Assembly (NCBI RefSeq): GCF_027214025.1
Contig: NZ_JAPWHB010000001.1
Coordinates: 1-64,000, forward strand
Length of the DNA stretch: 64,000 nucleotides
Origin: Parahoeflea alexandrii
GTDB lineage: Bacteria; Pseudomonadota; Alphaproteobacteria; Rhizobiales; Rhizobiaceae
Reading direction: 5' to 3'
In this document: piece by piece, positions 8,375 through 17,560 of the stretch
Position numbering within the stretch: the first letter of the stretch is position 1
Layout of the letters: each line of letters begins with the position of its first letter
Notes under the pieces: generated by a model
Database searches by the model: none
What the model was told of the DNA's origin: nothing
Seen by the model: only the letters and a program-made list of their open reading frames with translations
Translations under genes and position numbers: made by a program

Positions 8375-10822
8375 ATGGCTTACAAAAGACAAATCGACCG
8401 GCTTCCCATTCCACCAAAGGATGCTACGATTCACAATGTGACGTGTCACTACTGCATCGTTGGATGCGGGTACAAGGCTTACACTTGGGATCGCAACAAG
8501 CAGGGAACTCTAACCGACAATGCCTTTGGCATTGATCTGAGTGAACAGCAGGGTGCCGATGGCACCTGGATGGCACCATCCATGTATAATGTCGTCAAAC
8601 AGAACGGCAAGGATGTGCATTTGGCTGTGGTGCCTGATCATGATTGTGTCGTGAACTCGGGACTCGGTTCAATCCGCGGCGCGCGAATGGCTGAAAACCG
8701 CCCCTCCACAGTCACTGGGACACAGCAGCAACGGCTTACTGATCCGATGATGTGGCGCTATGGCGTCTTGCAGCCGACGAGCTGGGATGACGCGCTGGAT
8801 CTCGTGGCGCAGGTTACAGCGCGCGTTGTTACCGAGGGCTCCGAGGACGATCTGGTTGTCTCAATGTTCGACCATGGTGGTTCGGCAGGTGGATACGAAA
8901 ACACCTGGGGAACTGGCAAGCTCTACTTTGAATCCATGAAGATCAAGAATTGCCGCATCCATAACCGTCCGGCCTACAATTCGGAAGTTCACTCCACCCG
9001 CGACATGGGTGTGGGCGAGTTGAACTATCAGTACAAGGACTATGAGCTGACCGATACGATCATGATCGTCGGTGCCAACCCACTGGAAACCCAGACCAAC
9101 CTGTTCCTGAATCATATGGTTCCGGGCATGAGAAATGGTGCAAGGGTTATTTTTGTTGAGCCTCGTCGTACAGTGTCAGTCAATGCTTCAGAAGAGGTGG
9201 CAGGCAAGGACAATGTTCTGCATTTGCAGATCAATACCGGGACAGACATGGCCCTGTTCAATGCGATCTTGACCGAGATTGTTGCCAAAGGCTGGGTCGA
9301 CAAGGACTTCATCGCCAATTCGACCTTCCAGGACGGCATTGCACAAGCTGAAGATGCGGGGCATCCCGCTGCACTTGGCAGCATTGAAGAGGCAATGAAA
9401 GCTTGCACCATGTCTCTGGATGAGGCGGCCGGTATCTGCGGTGTTGATGCGGCTGACATTGCGAAAGCCGCCGCATGGATCGCTGAGCCGAAAGATGGTG
9501 CGCGTCGCAAATGTGTTACCGCTTATGAAAAGGGTATTATCTGGGGCAATGACAATTACCGCACGATCGGTGCCTTGGTGAATATCGCCTTGGCCACCGG
9601 CAATGTCGGTCGCGAAGGTGGCGGCGTTTGTCGTCTTGGCGGTCACCAGGAAGGATACTACCGTCCATCGGACGCTCATGTCGGCCGCCCAGCAACCTAT
9701 GTCGATCAGCTTTTGATCAATGGTGGTGGCAAGATCCACCACATCTGGGCATGTGACCATTATAAGACCACCCTGAACGCTTCCCAGTTCAAGCGGGTTC
9801 ACAAAAAGCGCTCCGACATGGTGAAGGAAGCCATGGATGCAGCAGCTGGCGGCACCCGCGAAGACTTGATCAACGCGATCGTCGATGCCGTCAACAAGGG
9901 CGGCCTCTTTGTGGTCGATGTTGACATCATTGACAGTCAGATCGGTCAAAATGCTCATGTGGTTCTGGCCGCATGTGAATCAAATGAGATGAACCTGACT
10001 TCCATGAACGGTGAGCGTCGTTTGCGTCTATCCGAGAAATACATGGATCCGTTCGGTAACTCCAAACCAGACTGCTTGATTGCTGCCGGCATCGCCCAGC
10101 ACATGGAACGCGTACTGAACGCAATGGGCAAGGCGGATTATGCAGCCCAGTTCCAGGGCTATGACTGGATGACCGAAGAAGACGCCTTCATGGACGGCTA
10201 TAACAAGGGCAATCCGGAGGTCACCTATGAGCGTTTGCGCGCAATGGGCAACAATGGCGTGCTCGAGCCGGTTGTGGGCTTCGAAAACGGCATGCTTGTC
10301 GGCACTGAACGTCTGTATTCCAACGGCGAATTTGGAACCGGTGACAAAAAGGCCCGTTTCTGTGCTGCCGGCTGGCGTGGATGGCAGGCTGAAGGCAAGG
10401 CCGAAGAGCAAGCGAAATACAAGTACTGGATCAACAACGGTCGGGCCAATATCTTCTGGCAGAGCCAGTTCCTTGATCAGGATAATGACTTCATCCAAGA
10501 CCGCTTTCCGTTCCCGTTCATCGAAATGAATCCAGCCGACATGGCCGATATTGGCGTAGGTCCGGGAGATTTGGTCGAAATCCACAATGCCAACGGCGCT
10601 ACACAAGCGATGGTTTACCCAACGGCAACAGCACGTCGGGGCGAGACTTTGATGGTCTTTGGCTCGCCGGCTGGTTCACAGGGGAACGTAATCAACCCTG
10701 GCGTGAACGAGTTGGTTTTGCCGGACTACAAGCATACCTGGGCTGACATTCGGAAAATTTCCGATGCTCCTGCGACGGCGAAGGCGATCTCCTTCAAGTC
10801 GAAAGAGTACAAGTCAGCCTAA
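8375..10822 (+). CDS. aioA: Arsenite oxidase large (molybdopterin) subunit
   Basis: 815 residues, of normal length for AioA. It oxidises arsenite to arsenate in the periplasm at a molybdenum bis-(pyranopterin guanine dinucleotide) centre. The N-terminal [3Fe-4S] motif is C24-x2-C27-x3-C31 (CHYCIVGCGY). DMSO-reductase family domains follow (EPRRTVSVNASEE and the C-terminal dinucleotide-binding domain with GDLVEIHNANG). It has no signal of its own and is carried through Tat with AioB. It lies 15 bp after aioB with a GGGGAGG site. A strong terminator follows, so moeA is transcribed by read-through or separately. Confidence 0.97.
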   Translation: MAYKRQIDRLPIPPKDATIHNVTCHYCIVGCGYKAYTWDRNKQGTLTDNAFGIDLSEQQGADGTWMAPSMYNVVKQNGKDVHLAVVPDHDCVVNSGLGSIRGARMAENRPSTVTGTQQQRLTDPMMWRYGVLQPTSWDDALDLVAQVTARVVTEGSEDDLVVSMFDHGGSAGGYENTWGTGKLYFESMKIKNCRIHNRPAYNSEVHSTRDMGVGELNYQYKDYELTDTIMIVGANPLETQTNLFLNHMVPGMRNGARVIFVEPRRTVSVNASEEVAGKDNVLHLQINTGTDMALFNAILTEIVAKGWVDKDFIANSTFQDGIAQAEDAGHPAALGSIEEAMKACTMSLDEAAGICGVDAADIAKAAAWIAEPKDGARRKCVTAYEKGIIWGNDNYRTIGALVNIALATGNVGREGGGVCRLGGHQEGYYRPSDAHVGRPATYVDQLLINGGGKIHHIWACDHYKTTLNASQFKRVHKKRSDMVKEAMDAAAGGTREDLINAIVDAVNKGGLFVVDVDIIDSQIGQNAHVVLAACESNEMNLTSMNGERRLRLSEKYMDPFGNSKPDCLIAAGIAQHMERVLNAMGKADYAAQFQGYDWMTEEDAFMDGYNKGNPEVTYERLRAMGNNGVLEPVVGFENGMLVGTERLYSNGEFGTGDKKARFCAAGWRGWQAEGKAEEQAKYKYWINNGRANIFWQSQFLDQDNDFIQDRFPFPFIEMNPADMADIGVGPGDLVEIHNANGATQAMVYPTATARRGETLMVFGSPAGSQGNVINPGVNELVLPDYKHTWADIRKISDAPATAKAISFKSKEYKSA

Positions 10823-10835
10823 TACCCAATAGGCA

Positions 10836-10865
10836 CCCGCCGCGATATTGTCGCGGCGGGTTTTC
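10836..10865 (+). terminator. Intrinsic terminator after aioA
   Basis: A perfect 10-bp stem (10836-10845 with 10851-10860, CCCGCCGCGA and its complement) with a 5-nt loop is followed by TTTTCTT. It ends 16 bp before the moeA start and may set a lower expression level for moeA. Confidence 0.88.
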
Positions 10866-10880
10866 TTCGAGGAGAGGTAT

Positions 10881-12158
10881 GTGATCCAGAAATCCGACAT
10901 GACAATTTTAAAAATTGCAGAATGTAATGCTGGTAAAGACGGAAAAGTCCTTACTGTCGATATCGCAGCCGGCAAGGCTTTGGCGATCGCGGTTGCGACT
11001 GGACGGCGTCAGATTTTACCCCTTGGCGAAGCCCATGGCCGTGTTGTTTGCGAACAAGTCAATGCCGCTTCCAGCGTACCCCCCTTCGACAATTCGGCCA
11101 TGGATGGATTTGCCGTAAGTTCCCAGTCTTTCAGAGGAACGGGGCCTTGGCAGTTGACGATAACTGACAGGATCGTAGCCGGGGAGAACCCAAATAGAGA
11201 CATTGCACCTGGTGAAGCCGCTCGCATCATGACTGGTGCTCCAATGCCCGAGGGCACCGATACTGTTATCATGCAGGAGCATTGTATTAGGCAGGAAAAT
11301 TCAATCATCGTGTCACAAAAGCCGGTATGCGGTCGTCATGTGCGACTTGCCGGGGAGGATGTGGCCAAAGGCAACATGCTTCTAAAAAGGGGAACTCATC
11401 TGAACTCTGCAAAGCTTGCATTACTTGCTGCGGCTGGAATAGGGCGGGTCGATGTGTTCGGAAAAGTCTGTGTCGGGTTGATGTCAACCGGGAGCGAATT
11501 ATTGGAACCGGGAGAGCAAATGGTTCCAGGAAAGATATACAATTCAAATCGCTACTATTTGCTGTCCAGACTCAATCATCCGTGGATAGAGATCATCGAC
11601 TACGGGATTGTCAGCGATGACGCTGATGCTATACGCAAATTAGTGCGTAAGGCTGCGGCGGAGTGTGACATATTGATATCCACTGGTGGCGTGTCGGTAG
11701 GCGAAGAAGACCACATGCTTGATGTTCTCGCAAAAGAGAATGCCGAGCTTGAAGTGCTTAAAGTCGCCATGCGTCCAGGAAAGCCCGTTACAGTCGGTAA
11801 GCTCGGCAAAACTCTCTATTTCGGACTTCCCGGCAATCCGTATGCTGCTGCAGTGACGTTCGAAAAAATTGCTTGGCAAGCCATTCTGGCCGCCGGCGGT
11901 AGCGCTGCCAAAGCTTTTGAACCGATTCATGCGATTAGTGGATTTGACCTCAACAGAAAACCTGGCCGAACAGAATATGTGCCCGTGACTTGGTCAGAGA
12001 CTGACCAATATGGCCGACCGATTGTCCGGCGGCTCGGGCGCGGATCATCTGCGAGCCTTTTGCCATTAGCTGAGGCGCGTGGACTTGCCACTCTCTCGCC
12101 CGACCACGCGGCGATTTCAAAGGGCGATCTGCTTCAGGTCGAGTGCATTGAACAGTGA
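10881..12158 (+). CDS. moeA: Molybdopterin molybdenumtransferase MoeA
   Basis: 425 residues. Inserts molybdate into adenylylated molybdopterin in molybdenum-cofactor synthesis. Features: N-terminal region with PPFDNSAMDGFA (substrate site), GAPMPEGTDTVIMQE, the MPT-binding fold with STGSELLEPGE and STGGVSVGEED, and the C-terminal domain starting at GLPGNPYAAAVTF. Start GTG 10881 with GGAGAG at 10871-10876. An internal ATG at 10899 is possible. A dedicated moeA beside aioBA is common and should serve AioA. No cytochrome c gene lies between aioA and moeA, unlike many relatives. Confidence 0.93.
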   Translation: MIQKSDMTILKIAECNAGKDGKVLTVDIAAGKALAIAVATGRRQILPLGEAHGRVVCEQVNAASSVPPFDNSAMDGFAVSSQSFRGTGPWQLTITDRIVAGENPNRDIAPGEAARIMTGAPMPEGTDTVIMQEHCIRQENSIIVSQKPVCGRHVRLAGEDVAKGNMLLKRGTHLNSAKLALLAAAGIGRVDVFGKVCVGLMSTGSELLEPGEQMVPGKIYNSNRYYLLSRLNHPWIEIIDYGIVSDDADAIRKLVRKAAAECDILISTGGVSVGEEDHMLDVLAKENAELEVLKVAMRPGKPVTVGKLGKTLYFGLPGNPYAAAVTFEKIAWQAILAAGGSAAKAFEPIHAISGFDLNRKPGRTEYVPVTWSETDQYGRPIVRRLGRGSSASLLPLAEARGLATLSPDHAAISKGDLLQVECIEQ

Positions 12159-12733
12159 CCGCTATCGTTGATGCGATTTGTGCAAGGCGATCCGTTTCCC
12201 CAAAACTACTAGGTAAGCCCGGACCTAGCGTTGAACACATCGTGGAAATGATCCGTGCAGCATGTGCAGCACCAGATCATGGCAATCTTGCACCAACACG
12301 TTTTGTCTATATCCCAGATGATGCACGCCAATCGCTGGCAGAGGAGTTTGCAGCCGCTGCATTGGAGACGAACCCGGACAGTTCGCAGAGTGAACTGGAG
12401 GATGCCAAACAGCGGGCGATGAATGGCGCGTGCCTCATTGCGGTTTGGGCGCATATTGATGAGAACAATCCTGTAGTTCCACCCCAGGAGCAATGGATTG
12501 CTGTCGGGGCAGCTATGCAAAATCTACTATTGGCCGCAAATTCATTGGGTTACCACTGTAAGATAGTGAGTGGCGCAAGAATTTCCTCCAAATCACTTCG
12601 GGCTGCATTCAAACTGGGGGATGGTGATATTTTGGTAGGATTCGTCGTTCTCGGTACCTATACGGGGCAAGCGAAGAACCGACCGCGACCAGAACCCGAA
12701 GCAATCTTGTCTTCATGGAATCCAGATATTTAG
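12155..12733 (+). CDS. Nitroreductase-family flavoprotein
   Basis: 192 residues of the FMN-dependent nitroreductase fold, single-domain short form. The N-terminal signature is DAICARRSVSPK, then RAACAAPDHGNLAPTRFVYI, and the central helix AVGAAMQNLLLAANSLGYHCKIVSG. GTG at 12155 overlaps the moeA stop, so it is in the same unit. The substrate is unknown. Position suggests a redox role linked to arsenite oxidation or cofactor supply, but nothing in the sequence proves it. It is homologous in layout to the chromosomal gene at 62036. Confidence 0.82.
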   Translation: MTAIVDAICARRSVSPKLLGKPGPSVEHIVEMIRAACAAPDHGNLAPTRFVYIPDDARQSLAEEFAAAALETNPDSSQSELEDAKQRAMNGACLIAVWAHIDENNPVVPPQEQWIAVGAAMQNLLLAANSLGYHCKIVSGARISSKSLRAAFKLGDGDILVGFVVLGTYTGQAKNRPRPEPEAILSSWNPDI

Positions 12734-12876
12734 GGCTATGGATACTGGCAATTCACACAGCTAAATCCAGGACTCATTGATTGATCTAGAAGGCGACGGT
12801 TGATGCGACGCAGATTGCGGACATATATCGCCATGAGGGGCCGTACGGCCAGATTAAACGTGATTTGCCTCGTCTG

Positions 12877-13698
12877 TCATGGAATGCCGGTGCTGCTTCT
12901 GCCGCCGATCCGACCGGCACGAAAGGCAATGACCTCATCTTCCGCAAATTCGTGCCAAGGTTCTGCCGTCAACGGAACGCTTGCCACGATGCTAATGATT
13001 TGATCCGCGCCGGTGACGGTTATTCCATTTCCGATGATCTCTGCTTTGGCCGGCGAACATTGATGTTGCAGAAGGACCAAACCAGGAGCTGTTACTTTAC
13101 CTGTCGCAGGATTCTTGCGTCGATGGCCGTGTGCAAACAGGGCGTCGCCGTCCGAATAAAGGAAATTTGCAGGACCGAGGCCGCGCACCTCTGCTGCAAA
13201 GTCTGCAATGATATCCAGACGATTTTCAAGTGGCGGAATAACGCCCGGTTTCCTCCAGATCATGGCCAGCCGATCCAGTAACCCGCAAAATGCCTCCTCT
13301 GAATCCGTTTCACCGACAGGGGCGAAACGGGTTGACTGAAAAATAGCGGTTTCAAAGATGCCTGGTAGCCAGCCGTTATGGGCAAAGCTGTGCATTCGCC
13401 CAGCTAACTCTCTCACGAAGGGCTGCGCGTTACGATAGGCGGGGGTGCCCATCGTCGCCTTGCGTATATGCGCCATCACGATATTGCTCCGCAAATCATG
13501 CTGGCCGACAAAGCGCAGCCAGTCGCTATCATCTGCTGAACCTGCATCTTTGATCAGCCGAACATCCGGTCCCTCATAATAGGCGACGCCCCAACCATCC
13601 CGGATTGAAGTCGGCGGGCCGCCGTGTTCTGCCAACCGCGAAAGCGACAAGGATGCCGTAGCGGGCAAGTTGCTGGACAGTCCTAAAAGTTCACACAT
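12877..13698 (-). CDS. Class II glutamine amidotransferase (YafJ/EgtC-like)
   Basis: 273 residues. The N-terminus MCELLGLSSN exposes Cys2, the Ntn-type nucleophile, after removal of Met1. Other glutaminase features are DGWGVAYYEG, AHIRKATMG and SFAHNGWLPG. No synthase domain follows, so it is a stand-alone glutaminase-like enzyme whose acceptor is unknown. It is convergent with the aio operon, with 143 bp of featureless sequence between them. To its 5' side lies decayed DNA, so it may be a remnant of a larger unit. Some members act on gamma-glutamyl conjugates, but assignment here is to the family only. Confidence 0.8.
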   Translation of the reverse strand: MCELLGLSSNLPATASLSLSRLAEHGGPPTSIRDGWGVAYYEGPDVRLIKDAGSADDSDWLRFVGQHDLRSNIVMAHIRKATMGTPAYRNAQPFVRELAGRMHSFAHNGWLPGIFETAIFQSTRFAPVGETDSEEAFCGLLDRLAMIWRKPGVIPPLENRLDIIADFAAEVRGLGPANFLYSDGDALFAHGHRRKNPATGKVTAPGLVLLQHQCSPAKAEIIGNGITVTGADQIISIVASVPLTAEPWHEFAEDEVIAFRAGRIGGRSSTGIP

Positions 13699-14030
13699 GG
13701 CTCTAAATCTCCCCGTCGAATTGAGATCCCACGCGCAGGCCAGCGTGGTGCGTGAATTCTAACCTGCTGCCCGGCCCTCGTTATGCCGATTGGGCACAGC
13801 GTCAGCACCAGCGTGTGGATCAGCAATTGTTGAAACACGATGATAAATGACTTGGGCAGAAAATAGAGGGACTCTGTTATCGGAAGTTCAGAATCCCATT
13901 CTGGGCACCATTCAAAAAAGGGCGGCAGGCTGGGCACCATATAGGTAGTAAAGGCTATTGCCACCGCAAAAAATCCCATCGAAAGTGTGAGGTCGCGCAA
14001 GCGCTTCTCAAGCAGCTTCCACCGGAACTA
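13683..14030 (-). pseudogene. Membrane-protein remnant, unrecognised
   Basis: A minus-strand reading with two hydrophobic segments (SMGFFAVAIAFTTYMVPSLP and FLPKSFIIVFQQLLIHTLVL) begins without a convincing start, after LLEKRLRDL, and ends in a low-complexity tail overlapping the amidotransferase start. This looks like the middle of a membrane protein of the CPBP or similar type with both ends lost. The 240 bp above it (14031-14276) hold only short broken frames. Confidence 0.35.
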
Positions 14031-14355
14031 TGTTCACCAAGTGGTGTAGCAGTGCGAAAGGGCGATTGCTGCGGCACTGATCCAGAATACGGAGTAGGTA
14101 GCGTTGGCGGTCGGATGTGATTGTAGTTTGGTTCGTGGCGCAATACGGGCAACAGGAAATAATAGCGCAGATCCGACAAGATCCGGAAAACCTAGACCAC
14201 CAGCGCTAATGTTTGCACCAATGCTGACCGGAAGTTGACCGTGCGCTCCACCCCATCCGACATGTCACCCACCGCGTCACCCAAGCATTTCAACCGCCAA
14301 GGCGATACCCTGTCCCCCTCCGATACACAGCGTAACGATGCCACGCGTCAGCCCG

Positions 14356-14433
14356 TGTCAACGGCGGAGCAAAAGTAGGCCAGTGTGGCGGAGTAAAACC
14401 AGGCCAGTTGTGGGGCTGTGGGGCTGTGGGGCC
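14356..14433 (+). mobile_element. Solo IS21-family-like terminal end
   Basis: Starts with TGTCA and holds two direct copies of a 20-bp-class repeat (GCGGAGCAAAAGTAGGCCAG at 14364-14383 and GCGGAGTAAAACCAGGCCAG at about 14389-14408), then GGGGCTGT repeats. Multiple short repeats behind a TG end are typical of IS21-family termini. No transposase gene is next to it, so only an end remains. It separates the two thiolase pieces. Confidence 0.5.
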
Positions 14434-14471
14434 GACATGGTAATGGCCCCGATCGGGGCCATTACCATGTC
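14434..14471. repeat. 38-bp perfect palindrome
   Basis: Positions 14434-14452 are the exact reverse complement of 14453-14471: GACATGGTAATGGCCCCGA and its complement, with no spacer. It lies in the thiolase remnant at the junction with the IS21-like end. A protein-coding origin cannot explain perfect symmetry, so it is probably a rearrangement product (inverted duplication) or a strong cruciform. Confidence 0.85.
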
Positions 14472-14541
14472 TTCGGACAGGTCAAGTTCGCGCAGCACTG
14501 CCAGCACGATTGCGGGGAAGGCTTCGTTGATCTCGAACCGC

Positions 14542-17091
14542 TCAATCTGGGCCACGGTCCAGCCCGCTCGGCCCAGCGCTTGCTGAGCGACAGGCAGTCG
14601 CAATAGGGGCATTTGAGGCCGCAGCCGCGATATACTGTCCGCTTTGATCCTTATAGGCGAGCAGGCGCAAAGCATTGATTACGACGAGGACCGTCGAGCC
14701 TTCATGGAAGAGAACCGCCGCGCCGAGCTGAAGCCCGAGCAATGTGGCGGGAACCAGAATGGCGACCATGCCAAGGCTGATCCAGAGATTCTGCTTGATC
14801 GTCCGGCTGGTCCTGCGGCTCAGGCCAATGACGAATGGCAGGCGCTCCAGAGCGTCACCCATCAACGCTACGTCGGCAGTCTCAAGTGCCACGTCGGAAC
14901 CGGCTGCCCCCATCGCGATCCCGACTGTTGCATTGGCCATGGCAGGTGCATCATTGACACCATCGCCCACCATTGCGACCGGTTGCTCCGACCGCAGCTG
15001 CTTGATGGTCGTTACCTTGTCTTCTGGCATCAGGTCGCCCATTGCCTGGTCAAGGCCGACCTCTTTCGCGACGGCATCGGCGACACGGCTGTTGTCGCCG
15101 GAAATCATCACCATACGTGTAATGCCGAGTGAGCGGAGTCTTTTGATCACGCCTGCAGCCGAGGCGCGCGGTTTGTCCATGAGGCCGATTACCCCCAGGT
15201 AACGATCGGCCTTGCGCACGATCATTGTGGTGCGTCCCTGCCTTTCAAGGCTCTCCGAATCCTCCGCCACATCGGCAGGAATTGGTGATCCTTCTATCTC
15301 GGCAAAAAGGGCGGCCTTGCCGACATAAACCTTTTCGCCCTCTATCTCCGCAACAAGGCCACGTCCGGTGATACTTTGAAGCTTGTCGGCAGCAGCCAAG
15401 GTCGTGTGGCCACCAAGCCGTTCGGTTCCATCGCGAACCAAAGCCGCTGCCAAGGGATGATCGCTGAGTGCTTCGACAGCGACCGCGACCGCAAGCAATT
15501 CCTGCTCCGTGACGCCGGAAGCCGCAATGACATTGGTCACCTGTGGCTTTCCTTCCGTCAGCGTCCCGGTCTTGTCAAAGGCGATGGCACCGAGCGTGCC
15601 AAGGTTTTCGAGCGGGCCACCACCCTTGACCAGGACCCCACCACGTGCGGCTCTCGCGACACCCGCAAGCACCGCGCTCGGAGTGGAGATGGCGAGTGCG
15701 CAGGGGCTTGCGGCCACTAGAACCGCCATGGCCCGATAGAAGCTGGCGCTGAACGGCTCATCGATAACAAGCCATGCGAACAGCAGAAGACCAACTGACA
15801 CCAGGACGACCGGAACGAAGATGCGTTCGAAGCGATCGGTAAAGCGTTGTGTGGGTGATTTCTGGGTTTCGGCCTCGCCAACCATCTGTACGAGGCGGGC
15901 GAGCGTGCTGTCCTTGGCCAGCTTACTGACCTGAACTTCAAGGGCTCCGCCGCCATTGATCGTGCCTGCATAGACGCGGAACTCGGCTGAGAGTTCGCTT
16001 GCCATTGATGCGGCTCCGGTAATATCGCTCACCGCCCATTTGTCCACCGGAACGCTCTCGCCCGTCACGGGGGCCTGATCGACACTGCTCGTCCCAAGGG
16101 TCACGAACCCATCGGATGGAATGCGCGAATTCGGTCGGACGACAACGACATCGCCCACAACCAGTTCGGCCACACGCACTTCGTGGATTTTGCCGTCTCG
16201 CTTTACCTCGGCAGTTGGTGGCGTGAGATTCGCAAGTGCGGCAATGGCATGGCGCGCACGGCCCATCGCGTAATGCTCCAACCCATGCCCGATGCTAAAC
16301 AGGAAAAGAAGCAGGGCTCCCTCGGCCCATTGGCCGAGAACCGCCGCACCTGCCGCCGCAACCAGCATCAGGAAATCGATCTCGAAGCGACCGACAAGCA
16401 ATGACTCGATTGCTTCTCGAAGAAGGTAATACCCACCAAATCCATAGGCGGCGACATAAAGGGCGAGCGGAATCCATATCGGTATCGACACCACGAACGA
16501 TGACGCAAAACCCGCTACGAGAAAGCCGCCGCAGATCAAGGCAAAGATCAGCTCTGTGTTGCGGCCAAAGATGCCCCCGTGGTCGTGTTCGTCACCTTCC
16601 TCAACATGGTCGACAGTCGGTGCTGGCTGGGTCGAAGGGAAGATGACGCCCAAGTCTTCCAATCCCCTGCGGAGGGTCGTTTCAGATGTCACCGACCTGT
16701 CGAACTCGATCCGCACTGGGCCGGCAACATTGGCCACGGCTTCCAGCACACCCGGCATCTGATGCAGATAGTCCGTGACCGTACGGGCACGGCTCGCATT
16801 TTGGATGCCGTTCACCTCCCAGAGGACATGACCAAATTGTTCGGTTAGTCGGGCACCGGAACTCTCAGCAACCTCCATGATCCTGGCAAGGCTGATGATC
16901 CCGGGATCGTAGTGAATGCAAAGCTTGGCTGGTTGACCTTCGGCAGCGGCAAGGACATGGACCTTCGACATGCCTTCGCGCTCGGCCAGGTCTGCGACCA
17001 ATCGATCGACGCAGGCATCATGTTCATCTGGAATATTCGGAAGGACGACAGGAAGATCGAGTTGCAGATTGCTTGCATCAAACTTCGTCAT
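14542..17091 (-). CDS. P1B-4-type metal-exporting ATPase (CoaT/CtpD-like)
   Basis: 849 residues. Two degenerate heavy-metal-associated-like regions without CxxC (1-150), a His/Asp-rich linker (161-171), transmembrane segments, actuator TGES (343-346), SPC (462-464) in place of the CPC motif, DKTGT (506-510), GDGVNDAPA and HEGST near the end. SPC with HEGxT marks the P1B-4 group, linked to Co(II), Zn(II) or Fe(II) export. The natural C-terminus is about NALRLLAYKD. The last 30 or so residues are read out of frame through thiolase debris. The 5' end is 58 bp behind the OsmC gene. Metal specificity is inference. Confidence 0.9.
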   Translation of the reverse strand: MTKFDASNLQLDLPVVLPNIPDEHDACVDRLVADLAEREGMSKVHVLAAAEGQPAKLCIHYDPGIISLARIMEVAESSGARLTEQFGHVLWEVNGIQNASRARTVTDYLHQMPGVLEAVANVAGPVRIEFDRSVTSETTLRRGLEDLGVIFPSTQPAPTVDHVEEGDEHDHGGIFGRNTELIFALICGGFLVAGFASSFVVSIPIWIPLALYVAAYGFGGYYLLREAIESLLVGRFEIDFLMLVAAAGAAVLGQWAEGALLLFLFSIGHGLEHYAMGRARHAIAALANLTPPTAEVKRDGKIHEVRVAELVVGDVVVVRPNSRIPSDGFVTLGTSSVDQAPVTGESVPVDKWAVSDITGAASMASELSAEFRVYAGTINGGGALEVQVSKLAKDSTLARLVQMVGEAETQKSPTQRFTDRFERIFVPVVLVSVGLLLFAWLVIDEPFSASFYRAMAVLVAASPCALAISTPSAVLAGVARAARGGVLVKGGGPLENLGTLGAIAFDKTGTLTEGKPQVTNVIAASGVTEQELLAVAVAVEALSDHPLAAALVRDGTERLGGHTTLAAADKLQSITGRGLVAEIEGEKVYVGKAALFAEIEGSPIPADVAEDSESLERQGRTTMIVRKADRYLGVIGLMDKPRASAAGVIKRLRSLGITRMVMISGDNSRVADAVAKEVGLDQAMGDLMPEDKVTTIKQLRSEQPVAMVGDGVNDAPAMANATVGIAMGAAGSDVALETADVALMGDALERLPFVIGLSRRTSRTIKQNLWISLGMVAILVPATLLGLQLGAAVLFHEGSTVLVVINALRLLAYKDQSGQYIAAAASNAPIATACRSASAGPSGLDRGPD

Positions 17092-17149
17092 GGGCGTGAG
17101 GTCTTTCTTTCGGGAGGACGTTTCGCCAGGAGAAGGCCGCGAGGCAACC

Positions 17150-17560
17150 TCACTCCTTTCGACGGATCGTTCCTCGAAGGTTCGTGGCTTCGGCTATGGT
17201 GTTGGAGATCGTCCCATATTTGCGGACATTTTTATGCAGCAAGTCGAGCCGCTGGTCGGTCTCGGTGGTGTCAACAATCAACTCGTAGGTGACGGACACC
17301 ATTTTGGGCGGGCTGTCCTGCCGGATGCCATGGAGCGTGACTTCGACGCCGAGCAGATGAAAGTCGAGGATCGGCGTCACGCGCTCGATGCCCTTGATCA
17401 TGCAGGCCGCAATGGAAGCCAGAAACAACTCGGCAGGATTGAAGGCATCTGGCCGCCCCTGCATGTCTGTATCGAGTATGATTGAAGCTTCTTTTGTTTC
17501 TGCCTGACTTCCGTGCGCATCAATGCGGTGTGCTGTTACATGATATTCAAGCATGATCAT
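17150..17560 (-). CDS. OsmC/Ohr-family protein
   Basis: About 136 residues of the OsmC fold. The first conserved cysteine is in NPAELFLASIAACMIKG, and the position of the second has Gly-Thr (RKYGTISNTI), so a classic two-cysteine peroxidase cycle is unlikely. The start ATG at 17560 overlaps the stop of the MBL gene (ATGA), with two other in-frame ATG within 6 bp. OsmC proteins handle organic peroxides or thiol adducts. Its place among metal and redox genes suggests a thiol-stress role, as inference. Confidence 0.82.
   Translation of the reverse strand: MIMLEYHVTAHRIDAHGSQAETKEASIILDTDMQGRPDAFNPAELFLASIAACMIKGIERVTPILDFHLLGVEVTLHGIRQDSPPKMVSVTYELIVDTTETDQRLDLLHKNVRKYGTISNTIAEATNLRGTIRRKE

Larger units (their letters stand above)
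14277..14594 (-). pseudogene. Thiolase (acetyl-CoA acyltransferase) 3' remnant, interrupted
   Basis: Two pieces of the C-terminal half of a thiolase are visible on the minus strand. One reads PVAQQALGRAGWTVAQIERF and EINEAFPAIVLAVLREL (14594 to about 14470) and contains the conserved N-E-A-F. The other reads VTLCIGGGQGIALAVEML (about 14338 to the TGA at 14277) and contains the C-x-G-G-G active site. About 30 residues between them, including the GHPxGxxG region, are replaced by an IS end and a palindrome. The N-terminal half is gone. It is a scar, not a working gene. Confidence 0.75.

Noticed and set aside
12734-12876. Further aio operon gene after the nitroreductase
   Set aside because: Only short frames without a ribosome-binding site; the sequence is the convergent 3' gap before the amidotransferase gene.
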